Assembly: GCF_017301335.1 (NCBI RefSeq)
Contig: NZ_CP071247.1
Span: forward strand, 1,116,001 to 1,180,000
Source of the DNA: Marinobacter salinisoli
GTDB lineage: Bacteria; Pseudomonadota; Gammaproteobacteria; Pseudomonadales; Oleiphilaceae
DNA length: 64,000 nucleotides
Reading direction: 5' to 3'
Under the pieces are notes generated by a model that did no database searches, had not been told where the DNA came from, and worked only from the letters and a program-made list of their open reading frames with translations. A program made the translations under genes and the position numbers. Below are positions 45,036 to 54,322 of this stretch, piece by piece. Position 1 is the first letter of the stretch; each line of letters begins with the position of its first letter.

Positions 45036-47921
45036 TCATGCCGGCGCGATTGAACACAGGGTGGCCTTGGTCTCTTGCATCTGCGTGACCGAGTCATACC
45101 CGTATGTTTGGATCGTGTTAGTGGATTCACCCAGGACAATTGGATCGGCTCCCTCGGGATATTTATCCCTCAGGTCTTTGCCCTCCAGGTGTCCGCCGAA
45201 GTGGAATGGCATAAAGGCGACGCCTTCGCCAACCCGTTCGGTCACCATTGCCTTCACCTTGATGCGCCCGCCTTCAGGGCCGGACACCCAGACGTCGTTG
45301 CCGTCACGAATGTTCAGGTTATTCGCATCGCGCGGGTTCACCTCGATGAACATGTCCTGCTGCAATTCGGCCAGCCAGGGGTTCGAGCGGGTCTCATCAC
45401 CACCACCTTCGTATTCCACCAAACGGCCGGACGTCAGAATGATGGGGAATTCCTTGCTGAAGTCGTTCTTCTGAATCGACTCATACATGGTGGGAACACG
45501 CCAGAACGTCTTGTCGGCGTAGGTCGGGTAATCCTCGACCAGATCCCGGCGAGTGGTGTACAGCGGCTCGCGGTGAATGGGCACCGGGTCCGGGAAGTTC
45601 CACACCACGGCACGTGCTTTGGCGTTCCCGAACGGGGCGCATTCGTGCTTGATCGCCACCCGCTGGATGCCGCCGGAAAGGTCGGTCTTCCAGTTGGTTT
45701 CCGGGCCCGCCACCTTCTCGATGGCAGCGCGCTCTTCATCCGTCAGGTCGCCGTCCCAGCCCAGATCCATCAGCATCTGCATGGTGAATTCCGGGTAGCC
45801 GTCCTTGATCTCGGAGTTCTTCGAGTACACGCCCTCGGCCAACAGGTTCTCGCCGTTGTATTCGACACCAAAGCGGGCCCGGAAGGTCAGCCCGCCTTCG
45901 GATACCGGCAACGACATGTCGTACAGGTTTGGCGTCCCGGGGTGGTTCATCTCCGGTGTGCCCCAACACGGCCAGGGCATACCATAGACATCACCATCAC
46001 AAGGCCCGCCCGATGCTCTGAGTGTGGTCTTGTCGAAGTGATGCTGATACTTCATGTGTTTTTGCAGGCGCTCAGGCGACTGGCCGGTATAGCCGATGGT
46101 CCACATGCCCCGGTTAAACTCACGGGTGATGTCTTCGATCGACGGTTCGTCACCTTCAATGGCAATGTTGCGGAACATGCGATCGGTGAAGCCGAACTTG
46201 TCCGCAAACAGTTTCATGATCTCGTGATCGACTTTTGAATCGAACAGGGGCTCAACCACCTTCTCCCGCCACTGCAGCGAACGGTTCGACGCGGTTACCG
46301 AACCATGGGTCTCGAACTGAGTGGTTGTGGGCAGCAGGTAGGCGCCATCTTTACGATCGTGCAGCACCGCTGAAACGGTCGGGAAGGGATCCACCACGAC
46401 CAGCAGGTCGAGTTTTTCCATGGCTTCCTTCATTTCCAGCATCCGGGTCTGCGAGTTGGGCGCGTGGCCCCACAGAACCATGGCCCGGGTGTTGTCCGGC
46501 TGCTCCAGGTTTTCCTTGGCTTCCAGAACACCATCGATCCAGCGAGATACGGGAATGCCTTTCTCGTTCATCATGGGCTTGGATTTGCCGTTCCTGTCGA
46601 GCGTGTCAAAGCGGCCCTGCAGCCAGTCCAGGTCTTCTTCCCAAACCCTGGCCCAGTGCGCCCAGGATCCTGCGGTCAGACCGTAGTAGCCGGGGAGCGT
46701 ATCGGCCAGTACGCCCAGGTCGGTGGCGCCCTGCACGTTATCGTGACCACGGAAGATATTGGTGCCGCCTCCGGCGACGCCCATGTTACCCAGCGCTAGC
46801 TGCAATATGCAGTAAGCACGGGTGTTGTTGTTGCCATTGGTATGCTGGGTACCACCCATGCACCAGATCACGGTGCCGGGTTTACTGTTGACCAGGGTGC
46901 GAGCGACGCGCTCGAGCTGTGCACCCGGGGCGTCGGTAACGCGCTCAACCTCTTCCGGCGTCCAGCGTTTCACCTCTTCCCGGATTTCATCCATGCCGTA
47001 CACCCGGGTACGGATGAATTCCTTGTCTTCCCAGCCGTTTTCGAAGATGTGCCAGAGGATGCCCCACACCAGCGCAACGTCGCTACCGGGGCGGAAGCGC
47101 ACGAACTCATCCGCGTGGGCTGCGGTGCGCGTGAAGCGTGGATCACACACAATGAGTGGCGCGTTGTTTTCTTCCTTGGCTTTGAGAATGTGCAGCAGCG
47201 ACACCGGGTGCGCTTCGGCGGGGTTACCCCCGATCAGGAAGATCGCCTTGGACTTATGGATGTCGTTGTAGGAGTTGGTCATGGCACCGTAGCCCCAGGT
47301 GTTGGCTACGCCGGCGACCGTGGTTGAATGACAGATACGGGCCTGGTGATCGACGTTGTTGGTGCCCCAGTAGGCGGCAAATTTACGATACAGATAGGCC
47401 TGTTCGTTGTTGAACTTGGCGCTGCCCAGCCAGTAGACCGAATCGGGGCCGCTCTCCTCGCGGATTTGCAGCATCTTGTCGCCGATTTCGTTGATTGCCT
47501 CATCCCAGGAGATTTTCTTCCACTCGCCGTTGACCATTTTCATCGGGGTCTTCAGGCGGCGATCACCGTGGGCGTGTTCACGCACCGAGGCGCCTTTCGC
47601 GCAGTGAGCGCCCATGTTGAAGGGGCTGTCCCAGCCCGGCTCCTGGCCAGTCCATACGCCGTTCTGTACTTCCGCCTCGACGGTGCAGCCTACCGAGCAG
47701 TGTGTACACACCGACTTTTTGATAACCGTTTCGCCTCCGGCATCCGATGGCGTGGCCGCCTCAATGCGCGTTGGCGTCAGCGACAAAGCCGCCAGGCCAC
47801 CTACTGTGACACCCGATGCAGCCAAGAAGCCACGACGATCCATCGTCTTTGCTGCGAGGGATGAAAGTAAAGATCCGGCACGGGGGCCTTTCGCTACCCC
47901 GTTGGTCTTCTTCCGTAACAT
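45036..47921 (-). CDS. fdhA: Formate dehydrogenase catalytic (alpha) subunit, Cys type, Tat-exported
   Basis: The 961-residue protein has a Tat signal, KTMDRRGFLAASGVTVGGLA, so it works in the periplasm. The first 4Fe-4S site is CTHCSVGCTVEAEVQNGVW with a later CAKG. The Mo/W ligand position is the Cys of HQARICHSTTVAGVANTWGY, where E. coli FdnG has selenocysteine, so no in-frame UGA is needed. Remaining parts match the bis-MGD oxidoreductase fold (GGNPAEAHPVSLLHILKAKE, GGTQHTNGNNNTRAYCILQL, EYEGGGDETRSNPWLAELQQ). It oxidises formate to carbon dioxide or the reverse, with Mo or W. The neighbouring tupABC points to tungsten. Confidence 0.95.
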   Translation of the reverse strand: MLRKKTNGVAKGPRAGSLLSSLAAKTMDRRGFLAASGVTVGGLAALSLTPTRIEAATPSDAGGETVIKKSVCTHCSVGCTVEAEVQNGVWTGQEPGWDSPFNMGAHCAKGASVREHAHGDRRLKTPMKMVNGEWKKISWDEAINEIGDKMLQIREESGPDSVYWLGSAKFNNEQAYLYRKFAAYWGTNNVDHQARICHSTTVAGVANTWGYGAMTNSYNDIHKSKAIFLIGGNPAEAHPVSLLHILKAKEENNAPLIVCDPRFTRTAAHADEFVRFRPGSDVALVWGILWHIFENGWEDKEFIRTRVYGMDEIREEVKRWTPEEVERVTDAPGAQLERVARTLVNSKPGTVIWCMGGTQHTNGNNNTRAYCILQLALGNMGVAGGGTNIFRGHDNVQGATDLGVLADTLPGYYGLTAGSWAHWARVWEEDLDWLQGRFDTLDRNGKSKPMMNEKGIPVSRWIDGVLEAKENLEQPDNTRAMVLWGHAPNSQTRMLEMKEAMEKLDLLVVVDPFPTVSAVLHDRKDGAYLLPTTTQFETHGSVTASNRSLQWREKVVEPLFDSKVDHEIMKLFADKFGFTDRMFRNIAIEGDEPSIEDITREFNRGMWTIGYTGQSPERLQKHMKYQHHFDKTTLRASGGPCDGDVYGMPWPCWGTPEMNHPGTPNLYDMSLPVSEGGLTFRARFGVEYNGENLLAEGVYSKNSEIKDGYPEFTMQMLMDLGWDGDLTDEERAAIEKVAGPETNWKTDLSGGIQRVAIKHECAPFGNAKARAVVWNFPDPVPIHREPLYTTRRDLVEDYPTYADKTFWRVPTMYESIQKNDFSKEFPIILTSGRLVEYEGGGDETRSNPWLAELQQDMFIEVNPRDANNLNIRDGNDVWVSGPEGGRIKVKAMVTERVGEGVAFMPFHFGGHLEGKDLRDKYPEGADPIVLGESTNTIQTYGYDSVTQMQETKATLCSIAPA

Positions 47922-48008
47922 GTCTCATACCTCTCTCGTTATTCTCGTTTTTTTTTGGAGGTGTGATCATTCAAGAGCATCACGCAATCTTGAATGAGTC
48001 ACGCATCC

Positions 48009-48197
48009 TTAAAAGCGAGCCGATTCGAAATACTTACGTGTGTGCTCTGTGTCACGCAGACCGCGACTTTTCGGGACCTCTGTTACAGCCTTGGCTGCGG
48101 CATTCGGTGCAACGGCCATGGCAACTGCAGCCGGTGCTGCTGCCACTGCCATCTGCAGGAAACGGCGGCGGCTGTTTTCACCCTTTTGGTTGTCCAT
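48009..48197 (-). CDS. Small Tat-signal formate dehydrogenase accessory protein (FdhX-like)
   Basis: The 62-residue protein has the twin-arginine sequence NSRRRFLQMAVAAAPAAVAM followed by AMAVAPNAAAKAVTEVPKSR and a polar tail. Such peptides accompany formate dehydrogenase genes in marine gammaproteobacteria (often called FdhX), with unclear role. It lies 41 nt after the TorD-like gene and 87 nt before fdhA, in the same operon. Confidence 0.82.
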   Translation of the reverse strand: MDNQKGENSRRRFLQMAVAAAPAAVAMAVAPNAAAKAVTEVPKSRGLRDTEHTRKYFESARF

Positions 48198-48238
48198 CGG
48201 ACACCTCCACGTGAGTTAAGGGATCGGGCAGATCCCGG

Positions 48239-48850
48239 TTATTGAATGGCAAAGGCATCGGCTTCGATTTCCATGAAGGTCCGGCCCAGCAAGCCCACAG
48301 GCGCGTAAAAGACCGCCGCCTTCGCATTCTCCAAATCGCTGAAAAACAGTGCCGCCCACTTGGCCAGGTGGGCGTCGAAAAATGCTCTTTGTGACGGCAA
48401 ATCGCTATCGCATGCGAATTCGCCGGTAATGATGCCCGCCATGATTTCGCACAGCGTGCTCATGTGATCTTCCGGTTCTTTCACCCCGCTTCTGGACTTG
48501 ATACCCCGGGCCATCAGATCGCTGCGTAATTCCGCCAGGGGCTTTTCATTCAGAAAACCGGTCAGGTAATAGCTGGCGTAGGGCAGCAGCTCACCCCGGC
48601 CGACACCGACAAACAGGCTGTTGTATTCCCGTTCGACATCATCAGGCGTGGTGCGTTCCGCAAGCGCGGCCAGTTTTTTATAGGCCGTGCCCAGAGGTGT
48701 GTCGTCTCCCTTCAGGTCCGCCAAGCCATTTAGCAGCTCTTGTGGGGGTGGGCCACCCAGCAATACACCCAGCAGTTGATACATCTGGGCCCGCGCACGT
48801 TCCTCGTCGGTGATTGAGCGAGGGCACTGAACTTCAGCAGTGTTGGCCAA
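48239..48850 (-). CDS. TorD/DmsD-family chaperone for formate dehydrogenase
   Basis: The 203-residue protein is mostly alpha-helical and shows the TorD-family features: an N-terminal YQLLGVLLGGPPPQELL segment, VEREYNSLFVGVGRGELLPY with the E-Y-x-x-L-F-x-G motif near the middle, ASYYLTGFLNEKPLAELRSD and EPEDHMSTLCEIMAGII. Such chaperones bind Tat signal peptides and help insert the molybdenum cofactor before export. Its place directly ahead of the Tat peptide and fdhA makes FdhA the likely client. Confidence 0.88.
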   Translation of the reverse strand: MANTAEVQCPRSITDEERARAQMYQLLGVLLGGPPPQELLNGLADLKGDDTPLGTAYKKLAALAERTTPDDVEREYNSLFVGVGRGELLPYASYYLTGFLNEKPLAELRSDLMARGIKSRSGVKEPEDHMSTLCEIMAGIITGEFACDSDLPSQRAFFDAHLAKWAALFFSDLENAKAAVFYAPVGLLGRTFMEIEADAFAIQ

Positions 48851-48947
48851 GTCTTGATCCTTAATGAACGCGTGTTCAAGTTTTAAGTATTAGTAATATT
48901 GGTATAGACCCGACATGACTCTGGCGCAAATATGCTGTCAATCGCGA

Positions 48948-49583
48948 CTATTCGAACCGCATTCGGGGTCGATAGCGCGGAGTGGGGTCTTGCTCGGTTT
49001 CGGTAGCCTCGTCAGCTTGGGGAATTTCTGGGGTGATCAATGACACCGCGTCCGTGTCGACCTCGGATGGCGCCGACAGAGCTTCGGTGACCCTTACAGA
49101 GGACGACGGGGTAACCGGGGCCGGCAGTTCCGTTGACTGGTCGGCCGGGGCTTCGGCAGGCTCAACGTTGCCTTTGTCGGCCCTCGCATTCTTATCGAAG
49201 TAACCCTGGCCCACCTTGTACAGGGTTTTGAACCCGCTGGTGACGGCAGCTGCATCGGTGAAGTCTTCGTCGTAGTCATTCAGCCCGTCCAGCACGGCCA
49301 GCACGGGGTTGGATTTCCAGAGCGAGCGCAGAGCCCGGCGGCGCAGGAATTCCGGAATTTCCTTCCGCATGAAGCCGGTAATGTCCATGCCCAGCTCGAT
49401 GTTATCCGGGTCCGGTAAATCGTATTTCGCTAACAGCTCGCGCTCTGGCAGTGTTTCATTGATGGCGAGCTCCTGCTCCTCGTGGGACGGTTGGGAATCC
49501 CCGGGCGATAACGGGGGCAGCTCAGTCTCCTGGCGTGCTGCGGATTTCTTGCGTGACCACCGCTGAAAGCGTGACTCGGCCAT
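48948..49583 (-). CDS. DUF3306 family protein in fdh operon
   Basis: The 211-residue protein begins MAESRFQRWSRKKSAARQ and has a Pro/Glu-rich N-terminus, an NIELGMDITGFMRKEIPEFLRR-type central block (split here as ELGMDITGFMRKEIPEFLRR and ALRSLWKSNPVLAVLDGLND) and a low-complexity acidic tail. It matches the DUF3306 family, found beside formate dehydrogenase genes. Function unknown. Its ATG overlaps the DUF3305 stop by 1 nt, so they are coupled. Confidence 0.85.
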   Translation of the reverse strand: MAESRFQRWSRKKSAARQETELPPLSPGDSQPSHEEQELAINETLPERELLAKYDLPDPDNIELGMDITGFMRKEIPEFLRRRALRSLWKSNPVLAVLDGLNDYDEDFTDAAAVTSGFKTLYKVGQGYFDKNARADKGNVEPAEAPADQSTELPAPVTPSSSVRVTEALSAPSEVDTDAVSLITPEIPQADEATETEQDPTPRYRPRMRFE

Positions 49584-50161
49584 CAGTGCACTCTGGGTTT
49601 GTTAATGTTGGAGGGGGCACGGTAAACGTCGCTCTCCTGACGAATACGTGCATCGCCTTTGCCGTCTTCGATGCCATCCACGCGTTGTTTGTCACGCCGG
49701 CGTTTCTTGAACGGCTCCTCGATGTAATGCAGATCGATGAACTCTTTGATCCAGGCCGCCAGGGATTCGGGAATCGGCACGGCTTCAACAAGGCTCTCGC
49801 CACTGTCGAGGGCATCCTGTGCTTCGTAGGCGCTGGCGGTGATGGTGCTGACAAACCAGCCAGAGGGCGAGCGACGGCTCTCATCACGGTCCATGATGAT
49901 CCACACGGAAGGCACCGTCATGTTCAGGGAAATCAGATAGGCTTCGACATCGGCGCGAAATAATTCCATGTCCACCGTGCCGGCGTGGTAATCGACGACC
50001 TCGCCCTCGCGGACCATTTCTTTCCAGAACGCATCGGGTGCGCCGGGTATGACGGCAACGGGTTTCCAGACCTCCTTCGCCCACCGGGTAATCCCGGGTG
50101 AACGCCGAACGACTGCGCCGACTCGTAATTCGCGTTTCCAGCTTTCTGTTCGATGGCTCAT
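49583..50161 (-). CDS. DUF3305 family protein, first gene of the fdh operon
   Basis: The 192-residue protein contains LRVGAVVRRSPGITRWAKEV and WKPVAVIPGAPDAFWKEMVR, characteristic of DUF3305, which lies upstream of DUF3306 in fdh gene clusters of many proteobacteria. Roles are unproven; accessory action in assembly is the common guess. It is the 5'-most gene of the minus-strand fdh operon, divergent from the 4Fe-4S gene with about 143 nt between starts. Confidence 0.85.
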   Translation of the reverse strand: MSHRTESWKRELRVGAVVRRSPGITRWAKEVWKPVAVIPGAPDAFWKEMVREGEVVDYHAGTVDMELFRADVEAYLISLNMTVPSVWIIMDRDESRRSPSGWFVSTITASAYEAQDALDSGESLVEAVPIPESLAAWIKEFIDLHYIEEPFKKRRRDKQRVDGIEDGKGDARIRQESDVYRAPSNINKPRVH

Positions 50162-50304
50162 GACTACTCTCTTTTCTTAGAAACCTAGCAGAGCTTAAAC
50201 AAATATCCAGAGTTTCAATGCCAAACCGCGACAGCAAACTCGACAGGCGTAAACAGGTATTCTTGACTACTCTTATCAAAATAACGAAAAGAGTCAGTAT
50301 CCTG

Positions 50305-52284
50305 ATGACGAGACATAAAACCCTACTGTTGTGTACCTGCGAAAAAACCCAGTCTTTTGATGCCGAGGCACTGCAAACCGCCGCGGGCGCCGAGCAGGTC
50401 GTTGTGGTCGATCAGCTCTGCGGCGCTGACCTGAAAACCGCCGCCGAGCACCTCGGTGGCACCAGCGAAGTGCTCATTGCCTGTGGCCAGCAGGCCCCCC
50501 TGTTCGAGCGCCTGAGTGAAGAGATCGAAGCGGATGCTCAACAGGTTGCGCCGTTAAACACGATTGATATACGTGATCGGGCCGGCTGGAGTGCACCCAA
50601 TGCCAATCCCCGGCGCCAGCACGCCAAACAATCCGCCCTGATGGCGGCGGCCCAGCTACCGGCATCGATGGTGCCGGTGAAAACCATTGAGTCCAGCGGA
50701 GTGTGTTGCATCGTCGGCCCCACCGAGCAGGCCGTCCGGATGGCTGAGCTGGTGCAGGACGAACTGGGCGTTACCTGCATCGTCAACGATGCCGGCCCGA
50801 TTCAGTTGCCCTCCGCCCGGTACGACCTGGCCAAGGGGCAATTGACGGCAGCCGCTGGCGCGCTGGGTAACTTCAAACTGGAATTTGCCCACCTGCAAAC
50901 CCTGAATCCCGCCGGTCGGGGCGCGCTTGGTTTTGGCGAGGTCAAAGCGACGGCGCGCAGCGAGTGCGACGTGTTTATTGATCTGCGTGGCGGCGAGCCG
51001 GCCTTTCCCAGTCATCAAAAGCGCAACGGCTACTTCTGGGCCGACCCGAACAAAACCGGTGAGCTGGAACGTATCGCGCTGACGGCCCGGGACCGGGTCG
51101 GTGAGTTTGAGAAAACCGTGTATTTCAATCTCGAAACGTCGTTGTGCGCGCATTCCCGGGCGAACAAGCCTGGTTGTACCCGGTGCCTGGATGTGTGCCC
51201 GACCGAAGCCATTTTTTCCGCTGGTGACCACGTACAGATCGATTCCGATATTTGCGCCGGTTGCGGGTCCTGTGCGGCGGTTTGCCCCACCTCCGCTGTG
51301 ACCATGAACGAAACCCCGTTCGAAGCCCTGACGCAAACGGTGGATGTCATGGCCCGGGTCTACCGTGAGCAGGCTGGCGAATCACCGCGTCTGGTTTTTC
51401 ATACCGTGACCGCAGGTGCCGAAGCCATTAGCCAGTTGGCGCGGTATGGCGATGGACTGGCCGATGACCTGATTCCACTCGGGCTGGAGCACGTGGACCG
51501 TATCGGCCACGCCGAGATAGTCGCCGCACTGGGCGCAGGCTATGCCGAGGTCCTGATTCTGGCGGACAACGACACCGACCGTCAGGCCGTCCGTGCCGAG
51601 GTTGAGCTGGCCCAGGCCATGCTCACCGGAGCCCATCACGCCCCCGGCCGGGTGCGGGTGATCTCTGCCGGCGAACTGAGCGCCCCCGGCAGCAACGCCG
51701 GGCGGGTCAGTGAACCGGTTCTGCTGGTGGGCGGCCGCCGGGACATTACCCGGGTTGCCGTCAGCGCCATGTCCGACGCAATCGAAGCGCCCATTCCACT
51801 GCCTGCCGGCGCGCCTTATGGTGCGATCGAGATCGATTCCGACAAATGCACCCTGTGCCTTGCCTGTGTGTCGCTGTGCCCCACCGGTGCCCTCGGCGAC
51901 CATCCGGACCGGCCCGAGGTTCAGTTCACCGAAAACGCCTGCGTTCAGTGTGGTGTCTGCGAGAGCACCTGTCCGGAAACCGCCATTACTCTGAAACCGC
52001 AGCTCGACCTGTCCAAGGCCGCGCTGAGTGCCCGGCCGCTGCACGGCGAGGAACCGTTCAAATGCATTCAGTGCGGCACTCCGTTTGGCGTTGCCAGCAC
52101 CATTAACCGAATTGTTGAGAAGCTGGAAAACCAGCATTGGATGTACACTAACTCCGACAATGTCCGGCTGATCAAAATGTGTGACGACTGCCGGGTGAAA
52201 TCCCAGTTCCACGGCGACAAGGCTCCCATGGCTGGCGGAGAGCGTCCGCGGGTGCGCACCCGTGACGATTATCTGGACAGTTAA
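50305..52284 (+). CDS. Multi-cluster 4Fe-4S protein at the head of the divergent fdh operon
   Basis: The start is taken as ATG 50305 (MTRHKTLLLCTCEKTQSFDA); the in-frame ATG at 50218 would extend it by 29 unrelated residues. The 659-residue protein has paired ferredoxin motifs CTRCLDVCPTEAIFSAG...CAGCGSCAAVCP and CTLCLACVSLCPTGALG...CVQCGVCESTCP, so about four 4Fe-4S clusters, plus a final Cys-rich region CIQCGTPFGVASTINR...CDDC. The N-terminal half has no recognisable domain besides CTCEKTQ. Such a protein accompanies DUF3305/DUF3306-type fdh clusters. An electron-transfer or assembly role is inferred. Confidence 0.83.
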   Translation: MTRHKTLLLCTCEKTQSFDAEALQTAAGAEQVVVVDQLCGADLKTAAEHLGGTSEVLIACGQQAPLFERLSEEIEADAQQVAPLNTIDIRDRAGWSAPNANPRRQHAKQSALMAAAQLPASMVPVKTIESSGVCCIVGPTEQAVRMAELVQDELGVTCIVNDAGPIQLPSARYDLAKGQLTAAAGALGNFKLEFAHLQTLNPAGRGALGFGEVKATARSECDVFIDLRGGEPAFPSHQKRNGYFWADPNKTGELERIALTARDRVGEFEKTVYFNLETSLCAHSRANKPGCTRCLDVCPTEAIFSAGDHVQIDSDICAGCGSCAAVCPTSAVTMNETPFEALTQTVDVMARVYREQAGESPRLVFHTVTAGAEAISQLARYGDGLADDLIPLGLEHVDRIGHAEIVAALGAGYAEVLILADNDTDRQAVRAEVELAQAMLTGAHHAPGRVRVISAGELSAPGSNAGRVSEPVLLVGGRRDITRVAVSAMSDAIEAPIPLPAGAPYGAIEIDSDKCTLCLACVSLCPTGALGDHPDRPEVQFTENACVQCGVCESTCPETAITLKPQLDLSKAALSARPLHGEEPFKCIQCGTPFGVASTINRIVEKLENQHWMYTNSDNVRLIKMCDDCRVKSQFHGDKAPMAGGERPRVRTRDDYLDS

Positions 52285-52302
52285 CAACCTTCAGGACACA
52301 CC

Positions 52303-53148
52303 ATGGTTCAATACACCGAAGTAGGCAAAGACAACCTGATTGGTACCGACGCACCCCGGCCCCAGGACAAGAACCCGAAGGGCATTGATCGCATCATCGC
52401 CATCGCCTCGGGTAAGGGCGGGGTTGGCAAGTCCACCGTTTCGTCCAACCTGGCGGTTGCCCTGGCGTCCAAGGGTTTGAAGGTGGGGCTGCTGGATGCC
52501 GATGTCTACGGCCCCAGCCAGCCCCGTATGCTGGGTGTGTCTGGTCGTCCTTCCAGCCCCGATGGACATACCATCCTGCCGCTGCGTAATCACGGGGTCA
52601 CGCTGATGTCACTGGGGCTGATGGCGCCGGATGACGAGGCGATCGTGTGGCGCGGTCCGATGCTGATGGGGGCACTGCAACAGATGATGAACCAGGTGGA
52701 TTGGGGCCGGCTGGACGTGCTGCTGGTCGATCTTCCCCCGGGCACCGGAGATGTCCAGATGACGCTGAGCCAGAAGTTTTTTGTTGCCGGCGCGGTGGTG
52801 GTCTCGACCCCTCAGGACATTGCCCTGATGGACGCGCGCAAGGGCATCGACATGTTCAACCGCATGGACGTGCCACTGTTCGGCCTGATTGAAAACATGG
52901 CTTCCTTTGTCTGCGATGGCTGTGGAAAGGAACACCATCCCTTTGGTCACGGCGGTGCCCGGGCCGAGGCGGAAAAACTGGGGGCGCCGTTCCTGGGTGA
53001 GATCCCGCTGGATCTGGATATCCGCGTCGGTTCCGACGGTGGCGTGCCCATTGTGGTGTCGAAGCCCGAGGGCCCCCAGGCGCAAGCCTTCCAGCGCATC
53101 GCCGATGCCATCATCGCCTCTGACGTCTACGCCCGGGCCATTCAATGA
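52303..53148 (+). CDS. mrp: Mrp/ApbC-family ATP-binding iron-sulfur carrier
   Basis: The 281-residue protein has the deviant Walker [21 protein letters not shown] near residue 37, [35 protein letters not shown] and the cluster-binding CDGCGKEH pair. It lacks the N-terminal DUF59 domain found in larger Mrp proteins. ApbC/Mrp proteins bind and transfer 4Fe-4S clusters with ATP hydrolysis. Location 18 nt after the 4Fe-4S protein and overlapping the next gene by 4 nt suggests specialised service of the formate dehydrogenase clusters; a housekeeping Mrp could be elsewhere. Confidence 0.9.
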   Translation: MVQYTEVGKDNLIGTDAPRPQDKNPKGIDRIIAIASGKGGVGKSTVSSNLAVALASKGLKVGLLDADVYGPSQPRMLGVSGRPSSPDGHTILPLRNHGVTLMSLGLMAPDDEAIVWRGPMLMGALQQMMNQVDWGRLDVLLVDLPPGTGDVQMTLSQKFFVAGAVVVSTPQDIALMDARKGIDMFNRMDVPLFGLIENMASFVCDGCGKEHHPFGHGGARAEAEKLGAPFLGEIPLDLDIRVGSDGGVPIVVSKPEGPQAQAFQRIADAIIASDVYARAIQ

Positions 53149-53849
53149 TTGAGAAACCCCAGTTCCCGCCACTGTTGTCGGGCGAGGTGGTGCCCAAACA
53201 TACCGACCCTTTCGACAAGGCGGTCAGCCGGGCCATCGCCGGTATCGACTCCGGTACCATTTATTATTCCGAAGCCGCCGACAGCCTGAAGGCGGCCCTG
53301 GTGCTGGCGCCGGAAACCCCGCTGGAAGAAGCCATACAGGCTGTCTACGTTGCGCAGATTGGTCTGGCTGAAAGTCTCGGCGCGCTGGCGCCCCCGGAAG
53401 TCCCGGTGTACTTTCAGTGGCCCGATCGTATCAAGGTGAACGGGGCCATCTGTGGTGGCGTTCGGTTTTCCGCGGATGTGTCGGACCCCAAGGCTCAGCC
53501 CAACTGGCTGGTTATCGGCATTGATATCCCGTTTTTGCCGTCAAGTGACGAGCCCGGTGACAATCCGAATCAAACCTGCCTGTTCAACGAAGGCTGTGGT
53601 GAGATTTCCCCCATGGCGTTGCTGGAAAGCTGGTCCAAGCACACACTGCTGTGGCTGACGTACTTCATGGACAGCGGATTTGAGCGGGTGCACAGCGAAT
53701 GGCGGCCCCGCTGCGATACCCTGGGCGAAAGGATCGAACGGCCAAAGCCCGGTGTTTTTGTGGGGCTGGATGAAAAAGGCCGTATGCTATTGCGGCAGGA
53801 CGTAATGACCGAGACAGTGAGCCTGATTGAATTCGCGGAGCACCTATGA
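53145..53849 (+). CDS. Biotin/lipoate ligase-like protein (DUF4444) lacking catalytic lysine
   Basis: The 234-residue protein aligns with the BPL/LplA fold in its middle: [20 protein letters not shown] sits where BirA has KWPNDL..GRKLAGI. The Lys before W is Gln, the N-D pair is D-R, and the catalytic Lys (BirA Lys183 region) is Ile. The G-R-G-R-x-G loop is also absent. A C-terminal DUF4444-like part follows (about 170-234, [20 protein letters not shown]). It starts inside the Mrp stop and ends inside the next start, so it is one coupled operon. Its role may be non-catalytic or unknown chemistry. Confidence 0.72.
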   Translation: MIEKPQFPPLLSGEVVPKHTDPFDKAVSRAIAGIDSGTIYYSEAADSLKAALVLAPETPLEEAIQAVYVAQIGLAESLGALAPPEVPVYFQWPDRIKVNGAICGGVRFSADVSDPKAQPNWLVIGIDIPFLPSSDEPGDNPNQTCLFNEGCGEISPMALLESWSKHTLLWLTYFMDSGFERVHSEWRPRCDTLGERIERPKPGVFVGLDEKGRMLLRQDVMTETVSLIEFAEHL

Positions 53850-54322
53850 AACTGGCCCGAACCCTGCGACTTGATGTGTCCGATGAAAACGTCTTTGACG
53901 ACCCGGCGCCCAGCGGCGAGTGGGCCATTTCGGGTGGATTCGAGTTTTCCAACTGGACCGAAGCGGATCTCAAGGGCAAGGCCCGGCAGGCCTTCAGTAA
54001 CGGCTGGTACAGCATCGAATCCGGTGGCCGAGCCAGTTTTGTGGGGGTGTGTGATATCACCGAAGCGGAACTCGAACAGCTGCGCCAGATGCTGGCGCAA
54101 ACCTTCGTCGAAATCTACGGAGCGCCGGATATCGATGCGGCCTACCCGGTCGCCTGTGAAGAAATCGACCAGATGCGCAGCATGTGTGAAGACTTCGAAG
54201 ATAATACCCTGCTGATGGTCAGCCGCGTGCTGACGGATTTGGGGGTGGAAGAGACCTATCGCTCCCGGGCGCCGCAGGATGCCTCACTGGAGGCCTTTGC
54301 CGTGCATGGCAGCGTCGACTGA
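53846..54322 (+). CDS. DUF6505 family protein in fdh operon
   Basis: The 158-residue protein begins [20 protein letters not shown] and contains EWAISGGFEFSNWTEADLKG and SIESGGRASFVGVCDITEAE, matching the DUF6505 family as I recall it. Acidic throughout. It is coupled by an ATGA overlap to the ligase-like gene, and its stop abuts the convergent moeA stop with no spacer. Function unknown; found with DUF3305/DUF3306-type fdh loci. Confidence 0.8.
   Translation: MKLARTLRLDVSDENVFDDPAPSGEWAISGGFEFSNWTEADLKGKARQAFSNGWYSIESGGRASFVGVCDITEAELEQLRQMLAQTFVEIYGAPDIDAAYPVACEEIDQMRSMCEDFEDNTLLMVSRVLTDLGVEETYRSRAPQDASLEAFAVHGSVD

Noticed and set aside
45036..47921. Possible selenocysteine at the FdhA active site
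   Set aside because: The ligand position is encoded as Cys (HQARICHS), and the reading frame has no in-frame UGA.
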